Shown here one piece after another: positions 10,842 to 23,259 of a stretch of DNA of 64,000 nucleotides. The position numbers were made by a program, and so were the translations under genes. Every line of letters begins with the position of its first letter. The stretch's first letter is position 1. This DNA is from Glycine soja (taxonomy: Eukaryota > Streptophyta > Magnoliopsida > Fabales > Fabaceae). The notes below the pieces were generated by a model that saw only the letters and a list, made by a program, of their open reading frames with translations, was not told the DNA's origin and made no database searches. The stretch spans positions 18,964,093 to 19,028,092 of the forward strand of contig NC_041006.1 in assembly GCF_004193775.1 (NCBI RefSeq), in the 5' to 3' direction.

Positions 10842-11798
10842 TGTAGAAGCAAGATGTTTTGATGTTTTGATGATGCTGAAGGATCAAGGGCTTCTAAGTT
10901 TTATTCGAGACAAGAAATCAAGATATATGATCAAGTTGATCTCTAGAATCTTAGGAAGAAGTTTCCAAATTGAAAAACAAAAGGTTTGACCAAAGAATTC
11001 TATCATTTCAAATTGAGATTTGCTCTCTGGTAATTGATTACCAGCAGTTGAAAATGTTTTAATTCAAATTTTTAAAACCTGTAATCATTTACACAAGTCT
11101 TGTAATCGATTACCAGAGGGGATTTTCGGAAAATAATTTCCAAGAGTCACATCTATTCAAATGGTTTATGAATGGCCATCAAAGGTCTATTTATATGTGA
11201 CTTGGAAACACGAATTCAAAGAGAGCTTTTATTGCCCAAAAAGTTTTATCCTCTCAAAAGATTAAGAGTTTTTCTGAACTGAAATGTCTTATCCTCTCAA
11301 AAAGATTCCTTGGTCAACCACTTGCATATTCAATAAGGAATTTTGATTGATCTTCATTGTACAATCTATCTTTTTTAAGAGAGATTTCTTCTTCTCTTCT
11401 TCTTACTTCTGAAAAGGGATTAAGAGACTGAGAGTCTCTTATTGTAGAGGATTCTTGAACACAGGGGAAGGTTTGTCCCTATGTGATTCAGACTTTGTAA
11501 AAGGAGTTTTACAAAGAGAGTGGAAAATCTCAAGTGGGTTTCTTGAGGACTGGACGTAGGCGCGGGAAGTGGCCGAACCAGTATAAATCAAGTTTGCATT
11601 CCTCTCTTCCTTTAAACTTCTTTTATTGCTATTTATCTTTTGCTTTAAAGAAGTTTATTTTGATTTGTCTTTTGAGTAATTCATGTTAAGGGTGCATTGT
11701 TAATCCAAAAAGAAAGAGTGATAGTTCAATTGGGGAATAGTCTTTGCATCTTAATTCAACCCCCCTTTCTTAAGATAACTGAGGCCATTTGTCCAACA
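10842..11798 (+). mobile_element. Solo copia LTR (957 bp), TSD TCCTA
   Basis: The LTR begins TGTAGAAGCAAG and ends GTCCAACA. It is flanked by perfect TCCTA copies at 10837-10841 and 11799-11803, so it is a complete insertion reduced to one LTR by recombination. It is a shorter relative of the LTRs at 34349, 39264 and 47417, sharing the end pattern AACCAGTATAAATC then GAGGCCA...CCAACA. It carries a row of hairpins, for example 11493-11516 with 10-bp arms around GGAG, and a GTAATCATTTAC/GTAATCGATTAC pair at 11081 and 11102. Confidence 0.95.
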
Positions 11799-12099
11799 TC
11801 CTATTCTTGACAACTCGCTTCTCTAAGAAGACAAACTTTCCGGCATGATAAAATGAGGTCACATGAACGTCTATATTTTTACTTGAAAACACAGTCAATC
11901 AAATGCCCTCTCTTCTTTTTTTGTTTTTTTGTTTTTTTGTTTTTTTTTACTTTACTCGTCGTTTTACGACACCCCCACCAACGTGCAAGATGAGTAATCT
12001 CTGATTGAACGGTCTTGGAAGTCAACACTCAGGAGCGCAGGTTGCTTGAGCAAACAGACCAATGGCTTACACTCACATTCCGGTGGAAGTTGAATAAGC

Positions 12100-13891
12100 A
12101 AAGATGTGTTCGTGAGAGGATGTCCATTTTATCCATATCATTTAGCATTGTAACTGTGGTTTATGGCATAAACTTGAAAATCCTGATGAGTCATAACAAC
12201 AGCTTCCAGAATTGCCCCATGTATGGTGTTGCTTGTCAATGTTAGGATTCAACAAGCGATTCTCCTCAAATTTCAGCCAGCCCGTATCAATTAGACTTCA
12301 CACTTTATGCTTCGGGGTCATACAATGCTCAATGGAATGCCCCGGGGCTCCTCCATGATAAGCACACGTTGCGTTCGAGCATATGACAACGGAATTTGGG
12401 GTGAACCCTACAGGCTTTTTGCTGCAAAATTCCTTTTTGTTGGTGTTTTTTTGGTTTGTGCTAAAGGTGGTCTTCGTCATTGAAAGTGCGGTAGACAGGC
12501 TTTGTGGTTGATTTAGGGATGGCCTTTGAGGATAACTGGGCGGTGGGTAAGGAGGAGGTTTGTTATTGGCTGAGTAATGACATTGTTGGGTTGGTGGGAA
12601 ACTTGGCCGTATAGGAATGGCAGTCACAGCATGGGTTTCTCCCTCTTTCTCACCCTCTTCATTTGCCCCAGTTTTCTCATTCGTCCAAGCAGGATGACTA
12701 AATTTTCCTTTTTTCAGACCCACATCGATCCTTTCACTGGCAAAGACCAAATCCTCAAAGCTTTGAAGGTGCGTAGCCCACATTTTTCCATAGTAGAATA
12801 CTGGTAATGTGTCTACTATCATTGTCATCGTTTTTTCGTCATTGAGGTGCCACTTTGAGCTGCCAGGTTCTCCACCTTTGGGCGTATTCTTTGAAGATTT
12901 GTGCCCCCCTTTTGCACATGTTCTGTAGTTGCATCCTATCCGAAGACATTATACTGACACTGCCTAACGAAGGCAACCACTAGGTCCTTCCAAGAATGGA
13001 CTCGGGAAGGTTCCAAGTTAGTGTACCAGGTAACAGCTACCCAGTAAGACTTTCTTGGAAGGAATGTATCAGTAATTCCTTATCTTTTGCGCATGCCCCC
13101 ATCTTCCGATAATACATCTTTAGATGGTTCTTGGGGCAAGTAGTCCCCTTGTACTTGTCAAAGTCCAGCACCTTGAACTTGGGAGGGGTGATGATATTGG
13201 GTTCTAGGAACAACTCTTTTAGGTTAGCAAAGGCATAATCTTCACCTCTCTCAATGGCCCTGAGCCTTTCCTCTAAATGATCCAACTTTTCCATTTCTGC
13301 CATAGCACGAGGGTTTTTACTTGTTGTGGAATGCAAGAGGTGTAGCTGGGGGTGATACTGAGGGCCTTCTGAAGTGTTTTCAAAGGGTATACCACCAACT
13401 GCTTGCCCTTCAGTGGCATATCCGAGCCAAGGCTCGAAGTCGGCTAGATTGTGGTGGGGAATTTCATGTGTCTCTTCCACGGTTTAAGAGACATGTGCAT
13501 GATCAGTTTGGGGTTGCTGGCTCTCAATGGGTATAGGAGTGGAGTTATTGACATTCTTATTGGGAGTGTACGCAACATTGGGTGGCGTATAGTTGAGAGG
13601 CAAGCCATATGGCGGGAAGGCGTGCTCGTTTTGAATTTGCACATCATGGGGGCTGCCCGTACTTCCCAAATCTTTGCCTACCATATCTGAGGTTGGATGA
13701 TTCATTTGGTTGATGCCAGATGGGGACGTCGGGTTCACCTTAGCAACAACGCTGGTAGCGGCAATTGCAACCGCATTGGCTTCCATTATCTTCTTCACGC
13801 TCATCATGGCCTCCATCATTGTGGCCATTTTTTCTTTCATGGCCTCCATGTCGGCCTTCATCTTCTCTTGCACCTCCTTTGCTTCACCCAT
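12100..13891 (-). pseudogene. Ogre/Tat gag, broken
   Basis: From the N-terminus (13891) come a Met/Lys/Glu-rich helix (KADMEAMKEKMATMMEAM), a Pro/Asn-rich linker, then the conserved Tat gag block PPKFKVLDFDKYKGTTCPKN near 13140-13190. A second conserved stretch with VDTLPVFYY and ADLVFA-like motifs starts near 12820, followed by a zinc-knuckle-like CAYHGGAPGHSIEHC near 12330. A single TAA at 13484-13486 interrupts the first part in frame; further stops and a frame change lie between 13036 and 12829. The protein would form the particle core. It is not expressible as it stands. Confidence 0.85.
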
Positions 13892-15069
13892 TACTCTAGC
13901 TCTAGCATGAGTTCAGTAAGGGTGCCGTAAAGCGTGTCCTTTTCTTTTTTATAACAATGATTAAGTTCATTTTATTTTATTTTATTTTATTTTTCAAGGA
14001 AAGAATGCAATGAGCAATGCAACCAATGAAAAGCATGGATGTATGCGAATGATGTACAGTTGAAGTATTGCGAATTTTTACGCAGGATATGGGGTTGAAT
14101 CAATTTAGATTTTCAACATGATCCATGACATCTTTGTCAAGGTGAAACTGGAAGTAACAAGGACATCAACAATCCTAAATATGTTTGGCAGTAGACGAAG
14201 CAGTGATGTGACTCGATTCATCTTTTGCCCCAATTTTGCAAGACGGTTACTTCCATATTTCAACTTGACTTGATGAACCTTTTTGTAAAAGCATGAGCTT
14301 GGTTCAACCCTATAATCCAAGGAATGGCAATTCTGATCACCAATACTTCAACAACATCTCATAGGGATGAATGACTCGGGCATACTTTAAGCTATGCATG
14401 CAAAATGTAATTATGAAATTGAGATGCCCGAAGAAACACCATTTCCTAGTTAACCATGCATTAGGTACCATGTTCAATTATTTTGTTTTGTTGTTGTGAA
14501 ACGGGTTTATGATCCCAACATGGTTGGCTCATGGTACCGAATATATGCAACCAAGAATGCATCATGAATTTTCATGCTTCCTTTTTTTGTTTTCGTTTTG
14601 TAGAGGAAAATGCAAGGCTCATGCATGAGCAAACATGAAAACAAAAGGTATGCAGTTTGTAGAACAAAAAGTATGTTGAACGCATATGCATGATGATGCA
14701 ATGACTCATGCAAAATGTGAGGCTGGAATATGATAACGGACAAATGCAGGAACAATATGTTCATTATGATGTTATGAAGAGATGCTTATGCGATGCATGA
14801 TATGAATGCATTTTACGGACACGAGAGCCCGGAAAATTATCTCTTCTTACTTGCGCATTTGGGGGCGCAGTGCCCCATTTGTACAATTAAGAAGGTGATA
14901 TGGAACTTCCGGCTTCCCGTGACAAATGACGAGACCAACATACAATGCATGCTAGAGATCAAATGCAGGAGTGACTTGATTCGCACTGATTTTTGGAGTA
15001 AAAACGTGGGATAAACTCATTTTATTCAAAAAGTTATAACTAGTCAAGATCTGAGCGACAATACAAACT
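13892..15069. other. Spacer between Ogre ORF1 and gag
   Basis: This is non-coding and rich in ATGCAT/ATGCAA words with T-runs and a TTTTA repeat near 13972. Such spacers are usual in Ogre elements. No RNA gene or other feature is recognised. Confidence 0.6.
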
Positions 15070-16939
15070 TCCTAGCGGTTTCTAATCATATGGTCCATTA
15101 AGTCTATCATATGCTGACAATAGCTGAGAAGTCCGTGGATCTCCTTGGGGGCGGAGTAGGTGTCCGCCATTGCTTTGGCCTTGGCTAGCAATCGGGGAAG
15201 TTCTTGACTCTTGTTCAAAGTAAGAGCAAATCGGTTCGTCCACATTGTTGCCTCTTGGTGCAATGAATCAATTACCCTTTCCCTTGCTTCCCTTTCTGCT
15301 GATATCTTGGCGTACTCATCCTCTAGCCTTTGCTCGTGAGTCGCCGCTAGATTTAGCTTCTTTTTGCACTCATCGATGATGGCCCACATATTCCCTTCAG
15401 TCTCGCTTAACTGTTGGGACAAATTTCTTTTCAACCTAAGGCAAACCTTTAGCTCGTCCTTCAAGATCATGCCTTTGACCCGTGATGATTCCTTTCACCT
15501 CTTCGGAGCTTGAGCTCACTATTGCTGCCCTATAAAGCCCCTCAAAACTTTGCTTTGGTCGTGTTCTTCCTTTCGGGCCTTCTTGGTTTCTCGTTCCAAG
15601 GCTTCAGCTGTGGCCATATTGACGTCCCTTAGTTCATCATACTCTTTTCAGACTTTGATGGCTATGGACTTGAACTTCTCTTCGACTACCCGGGCTCTTT
15701 CAAGCTCTGCCTTTAGGGCTTGTACCTCATCACTTTCTTCCGATGCCTCATTGTCTCTCACAGTCTTTAGATTTGGGAGCCAATCCAATCCTTGTGTCCG
15801 GACTCTCAGCCACTTATGATAGCCGCCGATGATCCCATTACAGCTTCCCCTAAGTTCTCTGTCCTTTCTTCACACCGCATCCCATGCCTTGCGAACTTTC
15901 TGAAGCGTCTCCATGTTGGTCTTATTGAAGCCTCATGAAATGACAGGCGCGAGCTCATCCTCTAGTGGCGCCCCTCTCATAGGGTAGCCAAGTTATCTTA
16001 TTGCAAGAACGGGATTGTAGCTGATGCAACCCCTCGTCCCCATCAAGGGAACATTTGGAAATCCTCCGCATGAAATAAGAACTCTGGTTCCTCCTTCCTT
16101 CCATCGAGGGAACCAGTTGACAGATGCTCCTTCTTTGCTTGCTAAGAGTTGGTCCCAATTTGCCTTTCCTTTTTCGATGCACGAGCGGTGACCTTGTAGC
16201 AGATAGACGGGCCTACCTTCTTGGAGAAAAAGGTGTGAAACCAGCCACACATAGAGAGCCAGTGCACAACAAACAATTCTTGTGCCACTCTTTTCACATC
16301 CCCGGTCGAACGTGTCATACATGGCCAAAATGGCGACGACCGGGCTTTTCTTGCCATGATGAAAGGCGAAGAAAGCGTCAATCACTGCTAGGTCCACTAA
16401 CCCTTCCATATTCGGAAAGAGGACAACTCCAAAGATCAAAAGCGCCAAGATGTCAATAAAAGAAAGCCCATTTGCCTTGATTTTCCAAGGCCTTTGCCCT
16501 TTCCTCCAAACACTTCCTTGGTACTCCGACTACTCCATTTCTGTTTTGCTTTACACGGTCCAACTCTGGTGCTGAGATTTTCACTACCTTGGCAACTCTT
16601 GTCGTGGAAGGATAGAACCCAAAGAAAAGATATGGCTTCCTTCCTCCCAGTGGGAATCCCAGGATTTCTTCAAACTCTTCCACAGTCGGCACTAGCTGGA
16701 AGTCCTCAAATGTGAAGCACCTTTAGGGGCTGGTCATAATACTGGGCAAGGGATGCAATCGGTTCCATGGAGACTTCTACCCTAGCTAGGTCCCAAATCT
16801 CACCATAGGCTTTGCGGAAGGCTTGCTGTTGAAGTTGACCCATTAATTGCCCCAACTCTCGTAAACTAGTGACCTCTAAGCTCTTAATTTTGACTTGATA
16901 GAACCTCTTTTTAAGCGAAGGCTTTTGACTTGATCCCAT
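15070..16939 (-). pseudogene. Ogre-type ORF1, broken
   Basis: The sequence reads from 16939 (start MGSSQKPSLKKRFY) in pieces: 16939-16706, 16692-16453, 16448-15993 and 15470-15072, with stops and frame changes between them. Recognisable parts are EEFEEILGFPLGGRKPY, then ALLIFGVVLFPNMEGLVDLA followed by a Cys-rich region, and a C-terminal coiled-coil-like segment (RLEDEYAKISAEREARERV). This matches the ORF1 protein that Ogre elements carry upstream of gag, whose function is unknown. The identification rests on family resemblance recalled by eye. Confidence 0.75.
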
Positions 16940-17800
16940 GTTTTACTAAAGTGAAATAAAATTTAGTCCGAATCAAAACTCCGACATCTATCATGGGTGG
17001 AACGGATGAATGCATGAAGAAATGCATATGACACAGATGCAATTTACGAATACGGGAGCCCGAGGAATTGTCTCCTTCTTAGATACAACGTCTAGGGGTA
17101 GCAAAGTGCCCCAACGTATTTTTTTTATTTTTTTTTTAAGAAGGTGACATGGACCCTTCGTTAGTTTGTTTACAGAGGGGATCAAGACAGAACCCGTATG
17201 CGATGCATATGCAAAAGACGCAATACGGGAATGTACATAGTATGACAATATTCACTGAACATAAGCAAAAGGGTATATGACCATTTATGCATGGCAGTGT
17301 GAAAAAATGGCACGCAGCGTGTTTGCTCCGTGCCCCTATTTAAGGGACCTATAAGGGAGAGAGCTAACTAGGCATTTAGTGATAACCCCCAAGATAGTCA
17401 TATCTCTCTTGATGGTTTCTAGAGGTATCATCCTCTTCGAAGAACATATTGCAGCAGTAGGGACTACTAGCAACAATAAGTTTTCAAAGAGAAAAGCTCT
17501 AGATGAGGGTTCACTGTAATCAAGCAAGTCGGAGACCTAGCATGATCACAGATTCACCTCCACTCCTTATGTTCCCATGAACCCGGGTATAGGGCCCTTT
17601 TCCACTCACAGTGTGTGCAAATAGTGTTGGTGTTTGTGTGCATCAAATGAATAAATATTTACTTCATGCATACATTTTAAAATGCACTAAAAACAACAAA
17701 GAGTTTATATACACAAGAACATAATGAAGGGAAACCAACAAAGGGGTAAGTCACGGTAAAACATTGCACAAGATTAAATGGCCTAACTCTCTAAAAACAG
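16940..17800. other. Ogre leader region
   Basis: This is non-coding sequence between PBS and ORF1 on the minus strand, with ATGCAT-rich stretches and a T-run near 17120. No uORF or RNA gene is supported. Confidence 0.6.
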
Positions 17801-17820
17801 TCCCCAGTGGAGTCGCCAAC
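17801..17820 (-). other. Primer-binding site of the Ogre-like element
   Basis: On the minus strand this reads GTTGGCGACTCCACTGGGGA, directly after the LTR end. It resembles the tRNA-Arg-type primer-binding site reported for Ogre elements. Its presence marks the adjoining LTR as the 5' copy and sets the element's orientation. Confidence 0.75.
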
Positions 17821-19433
17821 TATCGCAACCTACCCTTCGGCGGGAGGGCGACGCGAGACTCGCGGGATGCGTGTTCCACGAAAGGAATACGCGCGGAGTC
17901 GCCACCAACGTTTATTTGAGGAAAACGTCGGAAAAACCGGAAAAGACGCGATCTACGAACTTTTAAGTGAAAGGTTCGGGAGTTGTATTTACGCACGGGG
18001 AAGGTATTAGCACCCCACACGTCCGTCCCAAGGGACGACAACCTTTAATCGAATGTGCAAACATGACTTTGATTTTTTATGTTCCCTTTTTTATGTCTTC
18101 ATATCCTTTATACCCTTTTTATATTTTTCTCTTTTTGTGGTCGACAAGGGTGTTTCCCTTTGCTCCTACGTATTCCTCAATTGCGATGAGGAAATCAGAC
18201 CTACGTAGTTCTTTTTTATCAAGTGATTCTTTTTACTTAAAAGGTGATCATTTTAAGGCGTTGGACCTTGAAAATGATCCTTTTTACTTAGTAAGAAATT
18301 GAAATGATAAACTTCAAAAACCTATTTTTATGGACGAGCTTGACTAGGCGAGTTGATTTTAGCCTTAGTTTCACTTTAGTTATTAGTCAATTCAATTAAG
18401 AATGAGAAATCCCAAAGAGAAAACGTCCGATTGATTTTCCGCTTTATTTTACTAAAAGACATTTTTTATTATTATTATATTATTATTTTACCTCTTTTTT
18501 TTATTTCCAGCGTGGTTACGGCACGACCGAACGGTCGGAATTCATTTTAACCGAAGTTAACGGATAATACAATTCAAACGATCGGTGGAAATTTATTTTA
18601 TTTTTAGTTTAAGCGAGAAATGACTTAAATAAGATGGCTTAAGCACGTCAAAAGGGGGTATAAAAAGTAAATAAAACGAGAATAAAAATACACGAAACAC
18701 AATGTGGACCACCATGGGTACATAGAATGAATCGAAAAGCTTGGTTTGAGGTACTTACCCATTGAAGATCGAAGAACGATGAAGAACGAATGAAGAACGT
18801 CAAAGAACGGTCGAAACCTTCGCGAAATTCCTTACGGAAACGTTTCAGAAGCACCTCGGCTTAGATTTTCTTCACGGAAACAATTTTTCCAAGCAAATTC
18901 GAAAGAGAGAGAAGTGCCTAAGGGGCTGAACCCTTTTCCTTCTTACTTCCTCCCCTATTTATAGCAAAATAGGGGAGATGCTTGCCGCCCAGCTCGCCCA
19001 GGCGAGCAGGGTTGCTTCCTCCAGAAGCAACAGCCTTCTGGAGGAATCTTCTGGAGGGCCCAAGTGGGCCTGGTTGCTATTTGCACCCCCATTTTTACTA
19101 AGTACACCCCCTCTGCTTTTTTTTGGTGATTCTTTTTTCGTAACGATACTTGTTTTCTTTCCACAATGTTACGGAACTTTGTGGATTACATAATCATCCC
19201 CTTTTTGACTTACGGAATGTTACGAAACCCCACTAATTGTGCAACGATGCTTCCATTTGATTTCCGGTGTGTCACGGAACCTTACGGATTGTGCATCAAT
19301 ATTTTCTTTTGTTTTTCGGCATGTCCCGGAATTTCACAAATTGCCTAATGATGGGTGCCAAGCACCTTACAAGGACCAAACAAAAGTCGCATGTCATCAA
19401 GCAAAGGTCCCCGGACGAAATTAGGGTATGACA
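17821..19433 (-). repeat. 5' LTR of the Ogre-like element
   Basis: On the minus strand it starts TGTCATACCCTAATTTCGTC. Its other end, which should read TGTCGCAACC on the plus strand, is TATCGCAACC: the terminal TG has become TA. It is 1613 bp, against 1947 bp for the related LTR at 60382-62328, mainly because it has one copy instead of two of a block containing CTCCTACGTA...CCTACGTAGTTC, plus one fewer GCTCGCCCAGGCGAGC palindrome. Confidence 0.9.
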
Positions 19434-19529
19434 CTTGCATTACACTATAACTGGCATTCAACACCGTAAGTCGACTAGCAAGGATCAAAAGATCAACGAA
19501 CGATAGTCCCTGGATGAAATTAGAGTATG
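19434..19529 (-). repeat. Diverged fragment resembling the Ogre LTR start
   Basis: The end of this block (AGTCCCTGGATGAAATTAGAGTATGA, in two pieces AGTCCCTGGATG and AAATTAGAGTATGA) parallels GGTCCCCGGACGAAATTAGGGTATGACA of the adjacent LTR. It looks like an older LTR edge abutting the gypsy fragment. The assignment is tentative because only about 60 bases align by eye. Confidence 0.4.
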
Positions 19530-21544
19530 AAAAATATGTACAAAGATAAGTGGACCTAACCTTGGCCCATGGGCTCAAAAATCTACCATGAGGTTCATGA
19601 AAACCCTATGGCCTTCTTCAGCAGCCCTAGCCCAATCCTCTAGGAGCCTCTTGCTCATGGCTCAAGTGACTAGTCCCTTCCTTGGGAGGGTTGCATCATC
19701 CCCTCCCCCTTGAAGAGGATTTGTCAAATTTGTTGGTTCCTCCTCCTCAATATTGGCTCCACCTGCAAAAGGAATTAAATCAGAAATGTTAAAAGTGGTG
19801 TTGACTCCATACTCTTCTGGGAGGTCTAACCTATAGGCATTGCTATTGATCCTCTCTGAGACCTGAAAAGGTCCATCCCATCTAGGGCTAAGCTTGGTAC
19901 TTTACCCATTTTGCATGCCTTTTTTTTAACTTGCTTTACCTTATAATGTACTTAAGTGATTCATGATCACTATGAATGACAAATTCCTTGGAAACAAGGT
20001 AATGTTCCCAAGTTTGGAGGGCTCTTATTAAGGCGTAAAGTGCTTTATCATAGGTGGGGTAGTTAAGGGTGGCACCATGAATTTTTTCACTAAAATAAGC
20101 AATAGGGTGCCCACCTTGTAACAATACTGCTCCAACTCACACTTTAGAGGCATCACATTCTAGCTCAAATGTTTTAGAAAAGTCAGGAAGAGCTACAACA
20201 GGTGCCTTGGTGAGCTTTTCTTTAAGAAAAACAAAGACTTGCTCTTGTCTTTCACCCAAAGTAAATGCCACATTCTTCTTCACCAGCTCATTGAGAGGTG
20301 AGGTAATTATAGAGAAATTAGGAATGAACCTTCTGTAGAAGCTTGCTAACCCATGGAAGCTCCTAATATCTCCCACACTTTTTGGGATGGACCAATTTTG
20401 GATGGCCTTGATTTTTTCAGGGTGTACTTGGACCCCATTTCTACAAACCACAAACCCTAATAAAACTATATTATCTACATAAAAGGTACACTTCTCTATA
20501 TTTGCATAGAGGGTTTTTTTCCTAAGAACTGAAAGAACTTGCCTGAGATGTCCTAAGTGATCATCTAGGTTCCTACTGTACACTAAAATATCATCAAAAT
20601 AAACAACTACAAATCCCTTAAGACATGATGCATAAGCCTCATAAAGGTGTTTGGTGCATTAGTGAGCCCAAAAGGCATCCCTATCCATTCATACAAACCA
20701 AACTTGGTCTTGAAAGCGGTTTTCCACTCATCACTCTCTTCAATCCTGGTTTGGTGATAACCACTTTTAAGATCAATTTTTGAAAAGATGTTGGCATCAT
20801 GCAACTCATCAAGTCTAGGAATGGGGTGCCTATACTTATAGTAATGTTGTTGATGGCCCTGCAATCTGTACACATTCTCCACTTACCATCCTTTTTGGGC
20901 ACCAACAACACTAGCACAGCACAAGGGCCTAGGCTCTCTTGGACCCAGCGCTTCTCCAATAATTCTTTAACCTGAGACTCTAACTCCTTAGTCTCCTGAG
21001 GGTTAGTCCTATAGGCTGTCCTATTAGGAAGGCTTGCTCCTGGGTCTAAGTCTATTTGGTGTTCTATTCCCCTAAGAAAAGGTATCCTAGGGGGTATTTC
21101 TTTGGGGAATATATCACCAAATTCATTTAAGAGTTCTTGAACCTTTGGGGGTAAGGTCTCAAATGTAGGAATTGTGGCAATGCTAAGGGAGGTTTCCCTT
21201 GAAAGGAGAAGGTAGAAGGATTGTTTAAGAATGAGTGCTCTTTTGATATCACCTTTTGTTGCAAAATGAATTTCCTTCTTAACAATCATCTTGGAGGAAT
21301 CTTTTTCCTCTTTTTCCTTCCTCTTGGCCTTTGAAGAGAAGGCCTTACTATCCTTCTTTTTCTTTGTTTTTCTAGTTTTTCTTCCTCATCCCTCTTATTT
21401 TTCATAGGGTGTTGATCAATGTCCACCTGTGAAGGTGTTTGAGGATGCAACACAAACTTTGTTCCAAGGTGGGTGAGGGTTATCTCATTAGTTAGGCCAT
21501 TATAGATGATTTTCCTATCATATCATCATGGCCTACCTAAGAGA
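19530..21544 (-). mobile_element. Truncated gypsy element B (3' LTR edge plus pol)
   Basis: On the minus strand a pol region ends at a purine tract (19699-19715) followed by an LTR start TGATGCAACCC at 19698. The LTR is cut at about 19530. Its sequence is related to the LTRs of element D (27180-32314) and to the solo LTR at 37065. Upstream it is truncated in the protease region at about 21544, where a copia LTR remnant begins. Confidence 0.8.
19720..21530 (-). pseudogene. Gypsy pol: protease, RT, RNase H, integrase tail (internally deleted)
   Basis: On the minus strand, a protease end (LGRP, NGLTNEITLTHLGTKF) near 21540-21440 precedes RT from 21289 with PKEIPPRIP and [18 protein letters not shown] lies near 20597, then the RT thumb ENIEKCTFYVDNIVLLGFVV-like block, and RNase H with [13 protein letters not shown] near 20050. 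After about 19930 the sequence jumps straight to the integrase C-terminal motif KLSPRWDGPFQV near 19890, so the integrase core is deleted. Frameshifts separate the pieces. The coding family looks like the chromovirus/Reina-Tekay type found in legumes. Confidence 0.8.
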
Positions 21545-22720
21545 TCAAGACCAGAATGAGAAAGAAAGATAAGATCAAGAGAAGATGAACACCAATTTTT
21601 ATATTGGTTCACTCTATCTCTAGAGAAGCTAATCTAGTTATCTAATCCAACCTGAATTAGATTTTCACTATGCATATAGAATTCTTACAAGCAATCACAA
21701 GTAATCTTTGTTCTTACCCCAGAAAAAGAGACTAAGGTACCTAACCCTAGGGTCCTCTATGAACAAGGGCCTAGGAGAAACCTACCTTTAGCCCAAACCA
21801 GAAAAAGCTATCTAGCATGCATTCAAAAATTCATGCATATACTAACAATGTGTAAACCACACGAAAAGTAGAGTCAAAGAAACACACGACCTGATCAATC
21901 ATACGCAAGAACCTTGCTTGAATGAATGAGTGCCTTCTTGAACTCAAGAGATATTCACAACTCACTTTTCACAATATGATCTTCATAATCAAAGATTAGA
22001 AGTAGTGAGTCACACTGTATCTAAGCACTTTTTCTTCTTTCTTTATCACTTACTTCAGCTCACATAATTTCTCACTTTTTGCACTTATACACAAAAGTGA
22101 GAACACAAGGTGGCTATTTGTAGAGAAAACAATTATAATCAACTATAATTGATTAAATATACAATGTAATCGATTATTTCGAAGAAGTAATCGATTATAT
22201 TATCATTTCAATCGATTGAAGTATTCTTCCCAAAAACTAGAAAACTTTCAAGAACAATGTAATCGATTGCATTCTTGATGTAATCAACTAAAGTGTTCTC
22301 GATCACTTCTGAAACACTTCTAAGAGAGAAGTAATCGATTATATCACTTGGTAATCGATTAAAGCAAAGGCTCCAGAAAAACCAATCATTGTCTCATATG
22401 AACTGTATAATCGATTACGGATTAAATTGATACAAGAAACTTCTTTGGAAGCTACAAACACTTGTGTAATCTATTATGATTAGCTTATAATCGATTAAAA
22501 GATAGAGTTTCAAACACTGAAGAGATTTTATAACTTTAGAACCTTTCTTCTTACTCCTACATGATGATGTATGATGCACATATGAAACGATAGAGAATAA
22601 GATGCAACACACAATACAACAATCAATACAAATGCCACTTAAGAGAGTTGGGCATGTAAAAGACAAAACTTCTTCAAGCTTCAAGGTTAAGTCTTCATGT
22701 TGTTCCCCCTATCTCTAACA
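21545..22720 (-). mobile_element. Copia-type LTR remnant
   Basis: The right end is TCTAACA on plus, i.e. TGTTAGAGATAGGGGG on the minus strand. The body contains many GTAATCGATTA boxes, in pairs at 22166/22187, 22331/22351 and 22466/22487. The left edge is not a clean LTR end and the flanks belong to two different gypsy elements (B and T1), so no TSD exists. It marks a deletion or recombination junction, not a simple insertion. Confidence 0.6.
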
Positions 22721-23254
22721 ATCTTCACTCTGAATTCTTTTGCTAGTTTAAGCCCTATAATCAAAGCTTCATATTCAACTTGATTGTTAGAGGTTTTAAA
22801 ATTAAAACTTGATGACTTCTCAAGTGAGATGTCTCCTGGTCCTTCAAGGGTGATTCCTACTCTTCTACCCTTAGGGTTGCATCAACCAATATTCATCATT
22901 ATTGCTACTCTGCTTAGGTGGAATTTCTACAATGAAGTCAGCCAAACATTGGGCTTTGATGGGTCCTTGGGACTCAAATTTCAACCCAAATTCGGATAGT
23001 TCTACAGACCCCACGACCATCCTTCTAGCGAGTTCTGGCTTTCAAAGGCCATGTCTAATGGGATGATTAGTCTTGACTTTGATTTAATGGATTTGGAAAT
23101 ATGGGTGCAATCTCCTTGTTAAGTATAGCAGTGATAATGCTAGTTTCTCGATCATCTAGTATCTCTATTCGGCCCCTTGTAAGACTCTACTAGTGAAATA
23201 AAACAACAATGCACTTTTTGGGGTTTAGTCTCATGTTGTGTTTTCTGAGTTGTG
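22721..23254 (-). pseudogene. T1 RT end and Tat-type RNase H, broken
   Basis: Starting at 23254 on the minus strand, the RT continues with QLRKHNMRLNPKKC, followed by a degenerate connection region and RNase H ending KTSNNQVEYEALIIGLKLAK near 22750. It is cut at 22721. Several stops are present. The RT part matches the other side of the solo LTR insertion, which confirms that the frame once ran through. Confidence 0.8.
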
Positions 23255-23259
23255 CAAAG

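Larger units (their letters stand above)
11804..19433 (-). mobile_element. Ogre-like (Ty3/gypsy, Tat lineage) element, 5' half
   Basis: Read on the minus strand the order is LTR, PBS, leader, ORF1, spacer, gag. An ORF1 upstream of gag is diagnostic of Ogre-type elements. The protease, RT and integrase expected next are not found before the SIRE1-like element, so the 3' half has been lost or lies outside the window. The left boundary is uncertain: 8072-10841 may be its remaining non-coding part. Many in-frame stops show that the copy is dead. Confidence 0.8.

Noticed and set aside
21545..22720. Simple copia LTR insertion with a TSD
   Set aside because: The two flanks belong to different gypsy elements (B and T1), the left edge is not an LTR terminus, and no duplication is found. 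It is listed as a remnant at a rearrangement junction instead.
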